A stretch of 64,000 bases of DNA, taken from contig CAVOII010000014.1 in the NCBI GenBank assembly GCA_963696025.1, positions 682,001 to 746,000 of the forward strand, read 5' to 3'. The stretch is from JABCYV01 sp963696025 (lineage in GTDB: Bacteria > Acidobacteriota > Terriglobia > Terriglobales > Acidobacteriaceae). The notes beneath the pieces are model-generated. The model had not been told where the DNA came from, did not search any database, and saw only the letters and a list, made by a program, of their open reading frames with translations. Every line of letters begins with the position of its first letter. Within the stretch, counting starts at the first letter, position 1. Both the position numbers and the translations under genes were made by a program. Shown here piece by piece: positions 27,186 to 35,767 of this stretch.

Positions 27186-28736
27186 CTACGCTACGCCTCG
27201 CACTCTAGCTGTTGTCAGCTCTGGCGCAACACCCGGAAGTTCTTGGTGGACCGGCGCCTTCATCTTGCGCAGCACAAAGAAGGCGAGCAATGCTGCGCAA
27301 AGGTCGAAGACGATGGCAAATCGGAACACGCCCTTCCAGCCGGCGTTGGGCAGGGTGAACTTAGCGGCGAACGGAGTCCAAACCGTGGGAACTACGGTGA
27401 GGATGAGCCCGTAGGCAATCAATACCCCGGCTACAGCCAGCAGTATGGCCTTAGCGTTTCGATTGAGATGCAAACGAAACACCGCAGGCGCTACGAATGC
27501 CGTGAAAAATATCAAGAGGCCGCCTAGCAGGAGCAGGATGTCGGCGCGGAAATCGAAAGCCTTGCCTGCTGCCAACGCCGACCCAATAGGCACGAACACA
27601 GAAGCTGTCCCCTTCGCGGTGTAGAGGAAACCGTAGTTCTCGGTGGCGTGCTTGCGACCGAAGAAGTCTCCGCACAGCGCCGGGAACAGCGAGTAGATTT
27701 CGCCCCAGCCGAAGAAGGTAAATGCGCTGAAGACGACGAACATCAGCGGGTTAGTGGCGAACTTGAGGAGCACGTAAATGGCGATGGCTTCTAGACCGAA
27801 CGCCACGGTCATGGTCATCTCTCGGCCAATGTGGTCTGAGATCCATCCCCAGAACGGGCGGCAGAGTCCGTTTACCAAACGATCGGCGGAGAGGGCGAAG
27901 ACCAGGGCCGGCATGGTGAGTCCTAACAGGCTGACTGGAATCTTGTCGACCTTGAAATCGACCGCCATCGGCTTGAGCTGCGCTACAGCCATCAAACCCC
28001 CGGTCGCAACCATCGCCATCATCAGGTACATGAGCCAGAAGTTGGGCGTAGACACCATTTCAGCGGACGTAAAATCCACCGGTGACTGACGCTTCTTCAC
28101 CTCTTCGCTGCCTTTTAATCTCCAGGTTTTGGGCAGCCAGCCTACAGGCGGCGACTTGAGAAAGAAGGCCGCCACGAGCACGGTCAATCCCTGGATGATT
28201 CCCCAGCGGATGAAGGCGGCCTGGTAACCGGCCGAATTGATCATGTTAGCAATCGGCGCAACGGTGAGGGCGGATCCGGCACCGAAGCCGGCAGCCGTGA
28301 GTCCGGCCGCCAGACCGCGGTGGTCAGGAAACCACTTCATGGCGAGGCCGATGGCGGTGCCGTACACGATGCCGGCGCCTATCCCAGCTACCGCGTAGGA
28401 GAGATACAGAGCCGTTAGCGACTCGGCTTTTCCGCTTCCAACCCAACCAAGCCCAGCCAGAACGCCACCGAGCATTACCAGCAACCGGGGACCGAATTTG
28501 TCGACCAGCCAACCCTCGAAGGGCACAAGCCAAGTCTCCAGGAGTACGAAGACGGTGAAGGTTACCTGGATCAGAGCTTGATCGGCTTTGAGGTGCTTTT
28601 GAAGCGGCGGAACGAACAGAGTCCATCCATACTGAAAATTCGCCACCGCCACCATTCCGAGAATACTGAAGAGAAGAACTACCCAGCGGTTGGATTCACT
28701 TGTGTTAGGAGCAACTGCGGCTGTGGATTCAGCCAT
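27186..28736 (-). CDS. OFA-family MFS transporter, oxalate/formate-antiporter type
   Basis: A 516-residue transporter with about twelve to fourteen helices and the OFA-type N terminus (NFQYGWTLFVPPLQKHL), the A-like motif DKFGPRLLVMLGG between helices 2 and 3, GIGAGIVYGTAIGLAMKWFPDHRGLAAGL, which is diagnostic for oxalate/formate antiporter-like proteins, and RPFWGWISDHIGRE in the second half. The OFA family moves small mono- and dicarboxylates. Location 113 bp downstream of the oxidoreductase operon and before a terminator suggests oxalate uptake or exchange for that enzyme. Substrate is inferred from neighbours. Confidence 0.88.
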   Translation of the reverse strand: MAESTAAVAPNTSESNRWVVLLFSILGMVAVANFQYGWTLFVPPLQKHLKADQALIQVTFTVFVLLETWLVPFEGWLVDKFGPRLLVMLGGVLAGLGWVGSGKAESLTALYLSYAVAGIGAGIVYGTAIGLAMKWFPDHRGLAAGLTAAGFGAGSALTVAPIANMINSAGYQAAFIRWGIIQGLTVLVAAFFLKSPPVGWLPKTWRLKGSEEVKKRQSPVDFTSAEMVSTPNFWLMYLMMAMVATGGLMAVAQLKPMAVDFKVDKIPVSLLGLTMPALVFALSADRLVNGLCRPFWGWISDHIGREMTMTVAFGLEAIAIYVLLKFATNPLMFVVFSAFTFFGWGEIYSLFPALCGDFFGRKHATENYGFLYTAKGTASVFVPIGSALAAGKAFDFRADILLLLGGLLIFFTAFVAPAVFRLHLNRNAKAILLAVAGVLIAYGLILTVVPTVWTPFAAKFTLPNAGWKGVFRFAIVFDLCAALLAFFVLRKMKAPVHQELPGVAPELTTARVRGVA

Positions 28737-28849
28737 AGATACACCTCCTCGGTGTCTTATCAGACTTAGGGCAAACTAGACTACTCCAGTTCCCTGCCTG
28801 CGATCCTCAGAAGTGCGTGGAGTAAACTCTAACTTTCCCGCCAGATTGC

Positions 28850-29875
28850 TTATTCAGGCGGATGGTCGGCCTCCACATCTTTCCGGAATGGGATCACTCC
28901 GGGAACTAGCCACTTTTCCCACATCTCATCGATCTTACTTTGGAAGTAATCGATATCATCGTCGGTAAAGTGCGCAAACCGTCCCTGCTTAAGTAAATAA
29001 TCCCGTACGGGCTGCCGCTTAATGCGGCCGGCAGCAATTTGCTGCGTCCTGCCGGTGAGCTTCAATACACTATTCTCAACTTCGTAAAGCGGCCAAACTC
29101 CGGTATTTATAGCCAACTCGCCCATTTCGTGAGAGAGGTATGGATCGTAGTCCCAGCCCTTCGGGCACGGATCCAGCGAATGAATGAAGGTCGGCCCGCC
29201 GATCGATAACGCCTTACGCATCGAGTTCATTCCTGCCAAGCCATAGGACATGCAGATCGTCGCCACGTATTTGCATTCCGGATGGCCGGCCGCCATCATT
29301 CCGGCCATGTTTTTCTTCCAGCGGCGATGCATAATTCTCTTCACCTTGCCGGGGGTGCTGAACGTAGTATTTGCGCCCCACGGTGTGCTGCCCGAAAGCT
29401 GAATGTCGGTGTTGGCGTAGGACTCATTGTCATACATCAAAATCAGACAATTGTAGTCGGGATGAGTGAGGGTCGCGGAAATCGCGCCCACGCCCATGTC
29501 GGCGCCCCCGCCGTCGCCGCAGAAGGCTATCACATTAATGGGCTCTTTCTTCATCTTTCCCTTGCGCATGAGCGCCTTCAGAGCTGCGGATGTTCCCAGG
29601 GCAGCCGATCCGCTGCTACCCAGTTGGGTATGCATCCAGGGAAGCACCCACGACGTGCTGTAATACGTGGTGTTAGCCACGTACATGCAACCGGTGCTAC
29701 CCAGGATGATCGACCGGGGGCCGGCGGCCTTGGCCATCATTTTCATCAACAGGGCTGACTCGCAGCCCTGGCAGGTGCGGTGACCTGAGGTGAAGTACTC
29801 CTCCAAGGGGATCTTCTTGACTGCTTTGAAAGGTTCCAGTTTCTGGGTTGGATCAATCTGTATGTAAGTAGCCAT
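28850..29875 (-). CDS. 2-oxoacid:ferredoxin oxidoreductase beta subunit, oxalate-oxidoreductase-like
   Basis: A 341-residue TPP-binding subunit. Cluster ligands: GHRTCQGCES, GSTGCMYVAN and the later SLDPCPKGW, matching the proximal [4Fe-4S] cysteines of pyruvate-type oxidoreductases. The thiamine motif is FCGDGGGADMGVG followed by MYDNESYANTDIQLSG. The C-terminal 60 residues (TDDDIDYFQSKIDEMW) are longer than in many homologues. Together with alpha and gamma-delta it forms an enzyme that oxidises a 2-oxo acid with CoA or, in the oxalate enzyme, oxalate to two CO2 without CoA, reducing ferredoxin. Gene order beta after alpha, 49 bp apart. Confidence 0.92.
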   Translation of the reverse strand: MATYIQIDPTQKLEPFKAVKKIPLEEYFTSGHRTCQGCESALLMKMMAKAAGPRSIILGSTGCMYVANTTYYSTSWVLPWMHTQLGSSGSAALGTSAALKALMRKGKMKKEPINVIAFCGDGGGADMGVGAISATLTHPDYNCLILMYDNESYANTDIQLSGSTPWGANTTFSTPGKVKRIMHRRWKKNMAGMMAAGHPECKYVATICMSYGLAGMNSMRKALSIGGPTFIHSLDPCPKGWDYDPYLSHEMGELAINTGVWPLYEVENSVLKLTGRTQQIAAGRIKRQPVRDYLLKQGRFAHFTDDDIDYFQSKIDEMWEKWLVPGVIPFRKDVEADHPPE

Positions 29876-29924
29876 AATCTCTTCAACCTTTCTGATGGGT
29901 CAAAACCTCATCAGTAAAAACGGA

Positions 29925-31154
29925 TTACTCTCGCAATCCGATCCATTGCGTGAGCGGTTGGGCCTTGCCCTCCGCCGCCTTGTATACGGAGTCGGTCATC
30001 CGTTCCACATCTGGTACCGTGACTTCGCGTCCGCCGAGTCCGCAGATGAAGCCCAAAACTGGCGGCCGTTTCGGCGACGGGTATAGCGCATGGCGGACCT
30101 CACCAGCCAGCACGCCTCCAAGATACGGCGAGCCGAACGAATAGTCACGGTCGATCACTCCGACTGCGGAGAAGCGTCCCAAACTCTTCGCCAGTTCCTC
30201 CGCGGCAAAGGGACGGAACCAGCGCATGCGCACGAAACCGACTTTCTTTCCTTGCTTACGCATCTGCCGGATAGCGACCTTCACTGGGGTGGAGAGAGTT
30301 CCCATGCCCATAAGTACCACATCTGCATCGTCAGTCTCGTACTCCTCGAAGAACGGGTTGCCATAGGAGCGGCCGAAGATCCGCTCGAACTCCTCATAGG
30401 CCTCGCGAATCACGATGGGCGATCGTTCCATGGCAGCGTAGTTCTGACGCCGGATTTCCATCACCCAGTCTTCATTGCCCTGCGGGGCCACGGTAATTGG
30501 ATTGTCCGGATGAAGCAACAGATCACCGCGATTGTAAGGCGGCAAAAATTCGTTCACCTTCTCTTGTGACGGGATTTTCACTATTGCCTGGGAGTGGGTG
30601 AGGAATGCACCGTCGCAACTGATGGCACAGGGGAGAAAGATTCGCCGGTCTTCAGCTACGCGATAGGCAATCAAGGCAGTGTCGAGCGCTTCCTGCGCGT
30701 TATCCACCCAGACCAGTTGCCACCCTAAGTCACGGACTGCGAGCGCATCATTATGCTCCACCCCGAACGCGCCGGGATCATCCAGCGCGCGGTTACCCAC
30801 CATCGTGATCATCGGAATGCGGAGGGCGGGAGTGACCGTCAGCGCCTCCATGGCATACATCCAGCCCACGCCGCTCGATCCGCAGAACACGCGCGCGCCC
30901 GCCGCGGAGGCGTGCTTCACGATTTCGAATTGGGAGTGTTCCCCTTCAGCCACGATGTACTCACAGTCCATTTCGCCGTTGGCCACCAGCTTGCACACGT
31001 ACTGCATGACGGTGTCATAGGGGCGGATGGGGTAAGCTGTGATTACATCAACGTCAGCCAGTTTGCATGCAACGGCAATAGCTTCGCTGCCGGTTATTAG
31101 AGCGGTTTCGTCAGTCCTGCGCTGTTCCTCAACTGGTGCGGCCACTGTTGCCAT
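29925..31154 (-). CDS. 2-oxoacid:ferredoxin oxidoreductase alpha subunit, oxalate-oxidoreductase-like
   Basis: A 409-residue subunit with the pyrimidine-binding domain (LITGSEAIAVACKLADV, AEGEHSQFEIVKHA, FCGSSGVGWMYAMEAL) and the domain II transketolase-C part (DVVLMGMGTLSTPVKVAIRQM, FSAVGVIDRDYSFG). The substrate-pocket segment reads AYPIRPYDTVM where pyruvate enzymes have YPITPSS; the Thr of pyruvate oxidoreductase is Arg here. From memory of the Moorella oxalate oxidoreductase structure, an Arg at this position binds oxalate. GNRALDDPGAFG corresponds to the region of the second substrate Arg. No pyruvate-type third or fourth domain. Overall best read as an oxalate oxidoreductase alpha chain, with another small 2-oxo acid as alternative. 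Confidence 0.88.
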   Translation of the reverse strand: MATVAAPVEEQRRTDETALITGSEAIAVACKLADVDVITAYPIRPYDTVMQYVCKLVANGEMDCEYIVAEGEHSQFEIVKHASAAGARVFCGSSGVGWMYAMEALTVTPALRIPMITMVGNRALDDPGAFGVEHNDALAVRDLGWQLVWVDNAQEALDTALIAYRVAEDRRIFLPCAISCDGAFLTHSQAIVKIPSQEKVNEFLPPYNRGDLLLHPDNPITVAPQGNEDWVMEIRRQNYAAMERSPIVIREAYEEFERIFGRSYGNPFFEEYETDDADVVLMGMGTLSTPVKVAIRQMRKQGKKVGFVRMRWFRPFAAEELAKSLGRFSAVGVIDRDYSFGSPYLGGVLAGEVRHALYPSPKRPPVLGFICGLGGREVTVPDVERMTDSVYKAAEGKAQPLTQWIGLRE

Positions 31155-31175
31155 AACAACTCTCCTCCTGACCGG

Positions 31176-32348
31176 TTAACCTTCGCGAGCGATTTCCAGC
31201 ATCTCCGGAACCTGCTCTTCATACTGTCCCTTGTAGCGGAAGCCGTGCGAGCGCTCGGGATGCGATTTAATTTTCTCTTCCAACCAGACCTTGTAGCCTT
31301 CTTTGTCCTTTCTCCAATCCTCCCACTGGCTGGAGTTGTCGGAGAATTCGGTCTCGTTGACCATAGTGACGCACTCTTTGACGGGACAAACCGCTTCGCA
31401 TACGCCGCATCCGCAACAGGCTTGCATATTGGCGTCATACAAGCCTTCCGGAGTCACGTCAAAGCAGGAGTCCGGACACTGCAACCAGCAAAGCGTGCAC
31501 TTGATGCAAGTATCGAAGTTCACCACCGGCCGCATAGTGCGCGTGCTGAACTTTTTGAACGTGGGATTGCGGTCGGGCTGGAATCCGCCGTGGGCATTGT
31601 TCGTCGGATCGTCCATTTTGTGCCCGGCGGGGATGCTTGGGATGGCAATGCCCTCGCCCATCTCGTGCCACTTCGGCAGATCAAATTTGTAGGGAACTTC
31701 CGGATTGCCCTGGTTAGGCTGTACTGTAATGCTGGTGGTGCGCTCGTAAGCTTTTGCGGCTGAGGTGGCTTTGAGTTCATCCTTCCACTCGGCAACAATC
31801 GCTTTTTGCACCGACTTAAGGCTGAACAAGTCGGGCAAAATTCGCGCGATCGCGCCCAGGATGCGCACGTCCGTGTGGTCGTCTTTGTACACCCAAAGCC
31901 CGGAAAAGCTGACCGTACCCTTCAAAATGGCTAATTGGTAAGGAGCTTCCTTGCGATGGGCCATGGCAATGATCTCCTCGGGCCCCTGGCGAGAAGTCAC
32001 AATCAGCGTGCCACCAGGTTTCAACAGCCGATTCACTGGCTGCAACCCGTACCATGCCCAGGACTCCACGCCTTTGCACAGCGTGTCGTCGACCGCGATC
32101 GTGATGTCCACTTCTTTGGGTTCGTATTTCGCCATTCCCTCCTGGAGTGTCTGCTCATCCGTGGCGACGATGGCGAAATTCTTCGCAGGAATGCCGTTCC
32201 GCTCCGGACTGTCGCCGTAGCGTCCAAAAGAGATGCCCATCTTTCCTTCCTGATGGGCAGCCAGCACAATCGCGCGGCTGATTCTAGTAGCCAGAGTCTT
32301 CTGAAAGATTCCTCGGTAAATAATCTCAATCGCGAATAGCCGGCCCAT
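31176..32348 (-). CDS. 2-oxoacid:ferredoxin oxidoreductase fused gamma-delta subunit
   Basis: A 390-residue fusion. Residues 1-190 are the gamma domain (IIYRGIFQKTLATRISRAI, ITIAVDDTLCKGVESW, LLKPGGTLIVTSRQGPEE); the C-terminal part is the delta ferredoxin with two 4Fe-4S motifs, CIKCTLCWLQCPDSC and CCGCGVCEAVCPVKEC. Gamma and delta are fused in the Moorella oxalate oxidoreductase but are separate in most archaeal pyruvate enzymes, which supports the oxalate assignment. About 75 residues longer than my recollection of the Moorella chain, mostly at the linker (residues 200-260) and C terminus. 21 bp before alpha, 18 bp after the regulator. Confidence 0.9.
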   Translation of the reverse strand: MGRLFAIEIIYRGIFQKTLATRISRAIVLAAHQEGKMGISFGRYGDSPERNGIPAKNFAIVATDEQTLQEGMAKYEPKEVDITIAVDDTLCKGVESWAWYGLQPVNRLLKPGGTLIVTSRQGPEEIIAMAHRKEAPYQLAILKGTVSFSGLWVYKDDHTDVRILGAIARILPDLFSLKSVQKAIVAEWKDELKATSAAKAYERTTSITVQPNQGNPEVPYKFDLPKWHEMGEGIAIPSIPAGHKMDDPTNNAHGGFQPDRNPTFKKFSTRTMRPVVNFDTCIKCTLCWLQCPDSCFDVTPEGLYDANMQACCGCGVCEAVCPVKECVTMVNETEFSDNSSQWEDWRKDKEGYKVWLEEKIKSHPERSHGFRYKGQYEEQVPEMLEIAREG

Positions 32349-32366
32349 TTGGAACCTCCGTTAGAT

Positions 32367-33074
32367 TTATAACTTGTTGAGTACGATTTCCTCGACATCT
32401 TCAATGTGACGCCGCATCGCAGCTTCCGCCGCCAAAGCATCATGGCGCTTGATGGCGGCAAAAATCCGCCGGTGACCGCCCATTGATTTCTGTGGCCGCC
32501 CTTCCACTTGCAGAGATCGTTCCCGAGTCTCGCGCAGCAAGTCCATTAGAACGTCCAGCACTTTCAGCACAACACTATTGCCAGAAGCCAGAGCGACAGC
32601 GTAATGGAACTCCGAATCTTCTTCGACAGCAAGATCTCCCCTGCTCAGCTTCTCGCCTTGCCGATCCAGAATCTCTTCCATTTCCGTGATCTCTTCCGCT
32701 GAGGCATGGGTGGCGGCGCGCGCAGCCAAGGGGGGCTCCAGCATTTTGCGGAAATCCAGAAGCTCGCTCACCAACTCTCGTTGACGCGTGAGCATGGACG
32801 CGAGTGGATTAATCAGCGCATCGGAGGAAATTTCTCGAACCACTGTCCCAGCACCCTGACGTGGTTCGACCATGCCAATCAATTCCAGGCTGCGAATTGC
32901 GTCGCGAATGGAACTGCGGCTGACTCCTAACATCTCAGCCAGTTCGCGTTCCGAGGGAAGCTTGTCGCCAGGTTGCAGCCGCTTGAGAATCAGGCGCTCG
33001 ATTTGTTTGGCGACCTCTTCGTACACCTTATTTCGTTTGATCGCCTCGAACTCGGACTTTATGGTCGCCGGCAA
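32367..33074 (-). CDS. FadR/GntR-family regulator (FCD domain)
   Basis: A 235-residue repressor-type protein: GntR winged helix (VYEEVAKQIERLI, KLPSERELAEMLGVSRSSIRDAIRSLE written in parts, MVEPRQGAGTVV) followed by an all-helical FCD ligand domain with metal-binding-type residues (SEFHYAVALASGN, GHRRIFAAI, RHIEDVEE). FCD regulators sense small carboxylates, so glycolate, glyoxylate or oxalate are sensible ligands here. No ATG is available at the right place; TTG at 33074 with GGAG seven bases upstream is the best start. First gene of the transcription unit with the oxidoreductase subunits, and its own promoter contains a fitting operator. Confidence 0.9.
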   Translation of the reverse strand: MPATIKSEFEAIKRNKVYEEVAKQIERLILKRLQPGDKLPSERELAEMLGVSRSSIRDAIRSLELIGMVEPRQGAGTVVREISSDALINPLASMLTRQRELVSELLDFRKMLEPPLAARAATHASAEEITEMEEILDRQGEKLSRGDLAVEEDSEFHYAVALASGNSVVLKVLDVLMDLLRETRERSLQVEGRPQKSMGGHRRIFAAIKRHDALAAEAAMRRHIEDVEEIVLNKL

Positions 33075-33089
33075 ACGCGGTGCTCCAAG

Positions 33090-33108
33090 TGGTCTGATAA
33101 GTGGACCA
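33090..33108 (-). promoter_or_regulatory. Palindromic FadR-type operator
   Basis: TGGTCTGATAAGTGGACCA: half sites TGGTC and GACCA, perfectly inverted around a 9-base centre. FadR-subfamily operators contain TGGT...ACCA. It begins 16 bases upstream of the TTG start and lies just downstream of a TATAAT -10 hexamer (33119-33114, minus strand), so binding would block transcription of the regulator and oxidoreductase genes. Autorepression is inferred. Confidence 0.65.
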
Positions 33109-33113
33109 GATGA

Positions 33114-33119
33114 ATTATA
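33114..33119 (-). promoter_or_regulatory. Candidate -10 box of the regulator/oxidoreductase operon
   Basis: Consensus TATAAT on the minus strand, with no good -35 at 17 bases but AT-rich sequence upstream (TTTTTCC). The predicted start of transcription falls inside the palindromic operator. Confidence 0.5.
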
Positions 33120-33209
33120 CTCATGTTGTCAAGCGGAAAAACCGATTCCGAAAAATTTTGCCTAAGCCTCACGGATATAAGGGGATTGCGGGCCCAGTGA
33201 GGCCGGGAA

Positions 33210-34193
33210 TCATCTGGTGGCGCTCGAAACTCTGCATTCCTCCAGCAGTTTCGCGCAAGCATACACAGTCTTCGTATGCGACATGGGAAGGTTCAAACGT
33301 TCCCCGAGCTCCACCACTGCGCCGACGACTGCTTCGAGTTCAAGCGGACGTCCCGTCTCAAGGTCTTGCAGCATTGAAGTCTTGTGCTCGCCAACCTTTT
33401 CCGCGCCCGCGATACGCTGTTCGATGGAGACTGGCAACTCCAAACCCAAGTGCGAAGCGACAGCCTCTGCTTCTTCCATTATTTTTCGGACAAGAGCAGA
33501 AACTTCAGGATCACGAATCATTTGAACCAGCGTAGCGCCGGTTAGAGCACTAATAGGATTGAATGCGACGTTGCCCAGAATCTTCACCCAAATCTCGTTA
33601 CGAATCCGCGCCGTGACGGGAGAGCGCAGACCGGAAGCGACCAGGGCTTCGGCAATCCGGCGAGAGCGATCGGAGCGTGTGCCATCCGGCTCTCCTAAAG
33701 TGATTCGGTTGCCGGCGGTGTGCTGGATGACTCCGGGTGCAATAATTTCCGTGGAAAAATAAATGATGGAGCCCAGCACGCGACGGGGTTCAATGGCCTC
33801 GGAAATCACTCCTCCGCTATCGAGGCGCTCCAGTCGCATACCTTCCCAGGGCCCACTGAAGCCCTGGAAAAACCACCACGGAACTCCATTCTGGGTGCTG
33901 ACGACGGTTGTATCTACGCCCAACACGGGCCTTAGCTGCGGCGCAAGCAGCCGTAAGCTATGCGCTTTTACGCCGAGAAAAACAACATCGACCGGACCGA
34001 CTTCATTGAGATTGCCGGCTACTTTGGGATGCGCGTCAAAATCACCGTCGACGCTCTTTATCTGCACGCCACGTTCTTGCATGGCGCGAAGATGCGGGCC
34101 GCGTGCGAACAGTGTGACGTCCAGGCCAGCATGCGCCATGCGCGCGCCGATATAAGCTCCAATGGCGCCCGCGCCCGCGATCAGGAACTTCAT
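33210..34193 (-). CDS. Ketopantoate reductase (PanE/ApbA) family dehydrogenase
   Basis: A 327-residue NADP-dependent reductase. N-terminal Rossmann MKFLIAGAGAIGAYIGARMA with ARGPHLRAM contacting the phosphate, then FLGVKAHSL and STQNGVPWW; C-terminal domain with KILGNVAFNPISALTGAT (catalytic Lys and Asn) and the HKTSMLQDLETGRPLELEAV signature (Ser/Asp/Glu). ATG 34193 chosen as it overlaps the acyl-CoA ligase stop (ATGA). True pantothenate enzymes are usually not in such clusters; here a 2-oxo acid such as tartronate semialdehyde or another glyoxylate-derived compound is a plausible substrate, not demonstrated. Confidence 0.87.
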   Translation of the reverse strand: MKFLIAGAGAIGAYIGARMAHAGLDVTLFARGPHLRAMQERGVQIKSVDGDFDAHPKVAGNLNEVGPVDVVFLGVKAHSLRLLAPQLRPVLGVDTTVVSTQNGVPWWFFQGFSGPWEGMRLERLDSGGVISEAIEPRRVLGSIIYFSTEIIAPGVIQHTAGNRITLGEPDGTRSDRSRRIAEALVASGLRSPVTARIRNEIWVKILGNVAFNPISALTGATLVQMIRDPEVSALVRKIMEEAEAVASHLGLELPVSIEQRIAGAEKVGEHKTSMLQDLETGRPLELEAVVGAVVELGERLNLPMSHTKTVYACAKLLEECRVSSATR

Positions 34194-35701
34194 CTTTCCC
34201 CGTCCACAAGCGCGGCCGCTACGGCGCGGCGGCGAATTTTTCCGGTCGCAGTCGTGGGGATGCTTTCCACAATGTAGATCTTCTTGGGACTTTTGGCTTC
34301 CGTCAGCCAATCACGGCAGTGCTTCAACAGCGCAGCTTCGGTATGACTTTCGGGTTCGTGCAAGACCACCGCTGAGGCGACTTCTTCTCCCAGGATGGGA
34401 TGTGCGAAGCCGAATGTGACGGCGGCAGCGACCGCTGGATGCTTCAGCAAGACTTCGTCGATTTCATGAGGCGCGATGTTTTCCCCTCCGCGTATCACAA
34501 TGTCTTTCATTCGTCCGGTCAAATGCAGGTAGCAGTCCTCATCGAGGAAACCCTGGTCGCCGGTGCGAAACCAGCCGTCGGTGAAGGCACGAGCGTTGGC
34601 GTCGGGATTATTTTCGTATCCGCGAAATACGTTGGCGCCCTGGATAGCGATCTCGCCTCGTTGATTGGTCGCCAGATGATTGCCCTTAGCATCGAGAATG
34701 CTGATGCGGATTCCGGTCCCCACGCCCACTGATCCCGCTTTGCGGTGTCGGGGCGGCAGCGGGTTGGACGTCATCTGGTGGGCGGCTTCGGTCATTCCGT
34801 AAGCTTCGACGAAAGGAACGCCAAAAAGATTCTCGATTTTATGAATGAGCTCCGGCGACAAAGGCGCGCTGCAGGAACGGATAAAACGCAGCGATGCCGC
34901 GTCGGCCGGTTTCTCGCGGCTACGCGCCAGAAGAAGCTGGTGCATGGTCGGCACTCCGGAAAACCACGTCACGCGATGTTCCCGCACCATCCGCCAGAAA
35001 GCCAGCGCATTGAACTTGCTGGGAATAACGGCCGTGCCACCCGAAAGCAACGTCGCCATGACCGATCCTATCAAGCCATGAATGTGAAAGAGGGGCATGA
35101 TGCAAAGCGAGATATCCTCTTCGGAAAGGGTGTAGGTGTTCGCAATGTTCGCCGAAGAAACTGCCAGATTGAAGTGCCGGAGAGGCACGCGCTTCGGCCG
35201 GCCGGTGCTTCCGCTGGTGTGCAGGATGAGGGCGATATCATCCGCCGTTGGTGGAGTTGCTGAGGTCCCTTTGAGAGTATCGACTATGTGGACGATGCCC
35301 TGATCGTTCATTTCCACCGGGAGCATCGGGATTTTGCGGTCAGCAGCCGCGCTGCGCACATATTCGGCGCCCACAGGCGGCAAAATCAAAACTCGAGCTT
35401 CGGTGTCTCCCAGGAAAAAAAGAAACTCCTCATAGGGATAGGCGGGATTGAGAGGAGCGGCAGTTCCCGCAATGGAGGCGGCCAAGAAACTTACAATCAT
35501 GGGCAGGCCGTTGGGAAGCGCGATGGCTACGCGGTCTCCGCGGCGGATGCCGGCAGACGCCAACCCATCAGCCATAGCCAGAACCTGCTGCCGTAGCGAA
35601 TCGTAGGTGACGCGAATTCCGAGCTCCGGGACGATAACCGCGGTGTGAGCGTCTGCAAAATGCAAGACCTCAAGAAGCGTGTTTACCGACTTCAAGGTCA
35701 T
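34190..35701 (-). CDS. Oxalate-CoA ligase-like acyl-CoA synthetase
   Basis: A 503-residue ANL-superfamily adenylating enzyme. ATP-binding loop LILHTSGSTGRPKRVPL, then IMPLFHIHGLIGS, WFSGVPTMHQLLLARS, RFIRSCSAPLSPE, EAYGMTEAAHQMTSNPLPP, WFRTGDQGFLDEDCYLHLTGR and the C-terminal Lys in TATGKIRRRAVA. The combination of HIHGL, AVP/GVPTMHQ and EAY(G/A)MTEA-H-M-SNPLPP resembles oxalyl-CoA synthetases (plant AAE3, yeast Pcs60) more than acetate or long-chain ligases; this is recollection, not a search. Start at ATG 35701 has AGGA eight bases upstream. Would convert oxalate + CoA + ATP to oxalyl-CoA. No oxalyl-CoA decarboxylase is in view. Confidence 0.85.
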   Translation of the reverse strand: MTLKSVNTLLEVLHFADAHTAVIVPELGIRVTYDSLRQQVLAMADGLASAGIRRGDRVAIALPNGLPMIVSFLAASIAGTAAPLNPAYPYEEFLFFLGDTEARVLILPPVGAEYVRSAAADRKIPMLPVEMNDQGIVHIVDTLKGTSATPPTADDIALILHTSGSTGRPKRVPLRHFNLAVSSANIANTYTLSEEDISLCIMPLFHIHGLIGSVMATLLSGGTAVIPSKFNALAFWRMVREHRVTWFSGVPTMHQLLLARSREKPADAASLRFIRSCSAPLSPELIHKIENLFGVPFVEAYGMTEAAHQMTSNPLPPRHRKAGSVGVGTGIRISILDAKGNHLATNQRGEIAIQGANVFRGYENNPDANARAFTDGWFRTGDQGFLDEDCYLHLTGRMKDIVIRGGENIAPHEIDEVLLKHPAVAAAVTFGFAHPILGEEVASAVVLHEPESHTEAALLKHCRDWLTEAKSPKKIYIVESIPTTATGKIRRRAVAAALVDGER

Positions 35702-35767
35702 CCGATATTCCTGTAACGGAATTGGTGCGACCAGCGAGCAACACACACGCGGGCTTAAGACAGCAAG

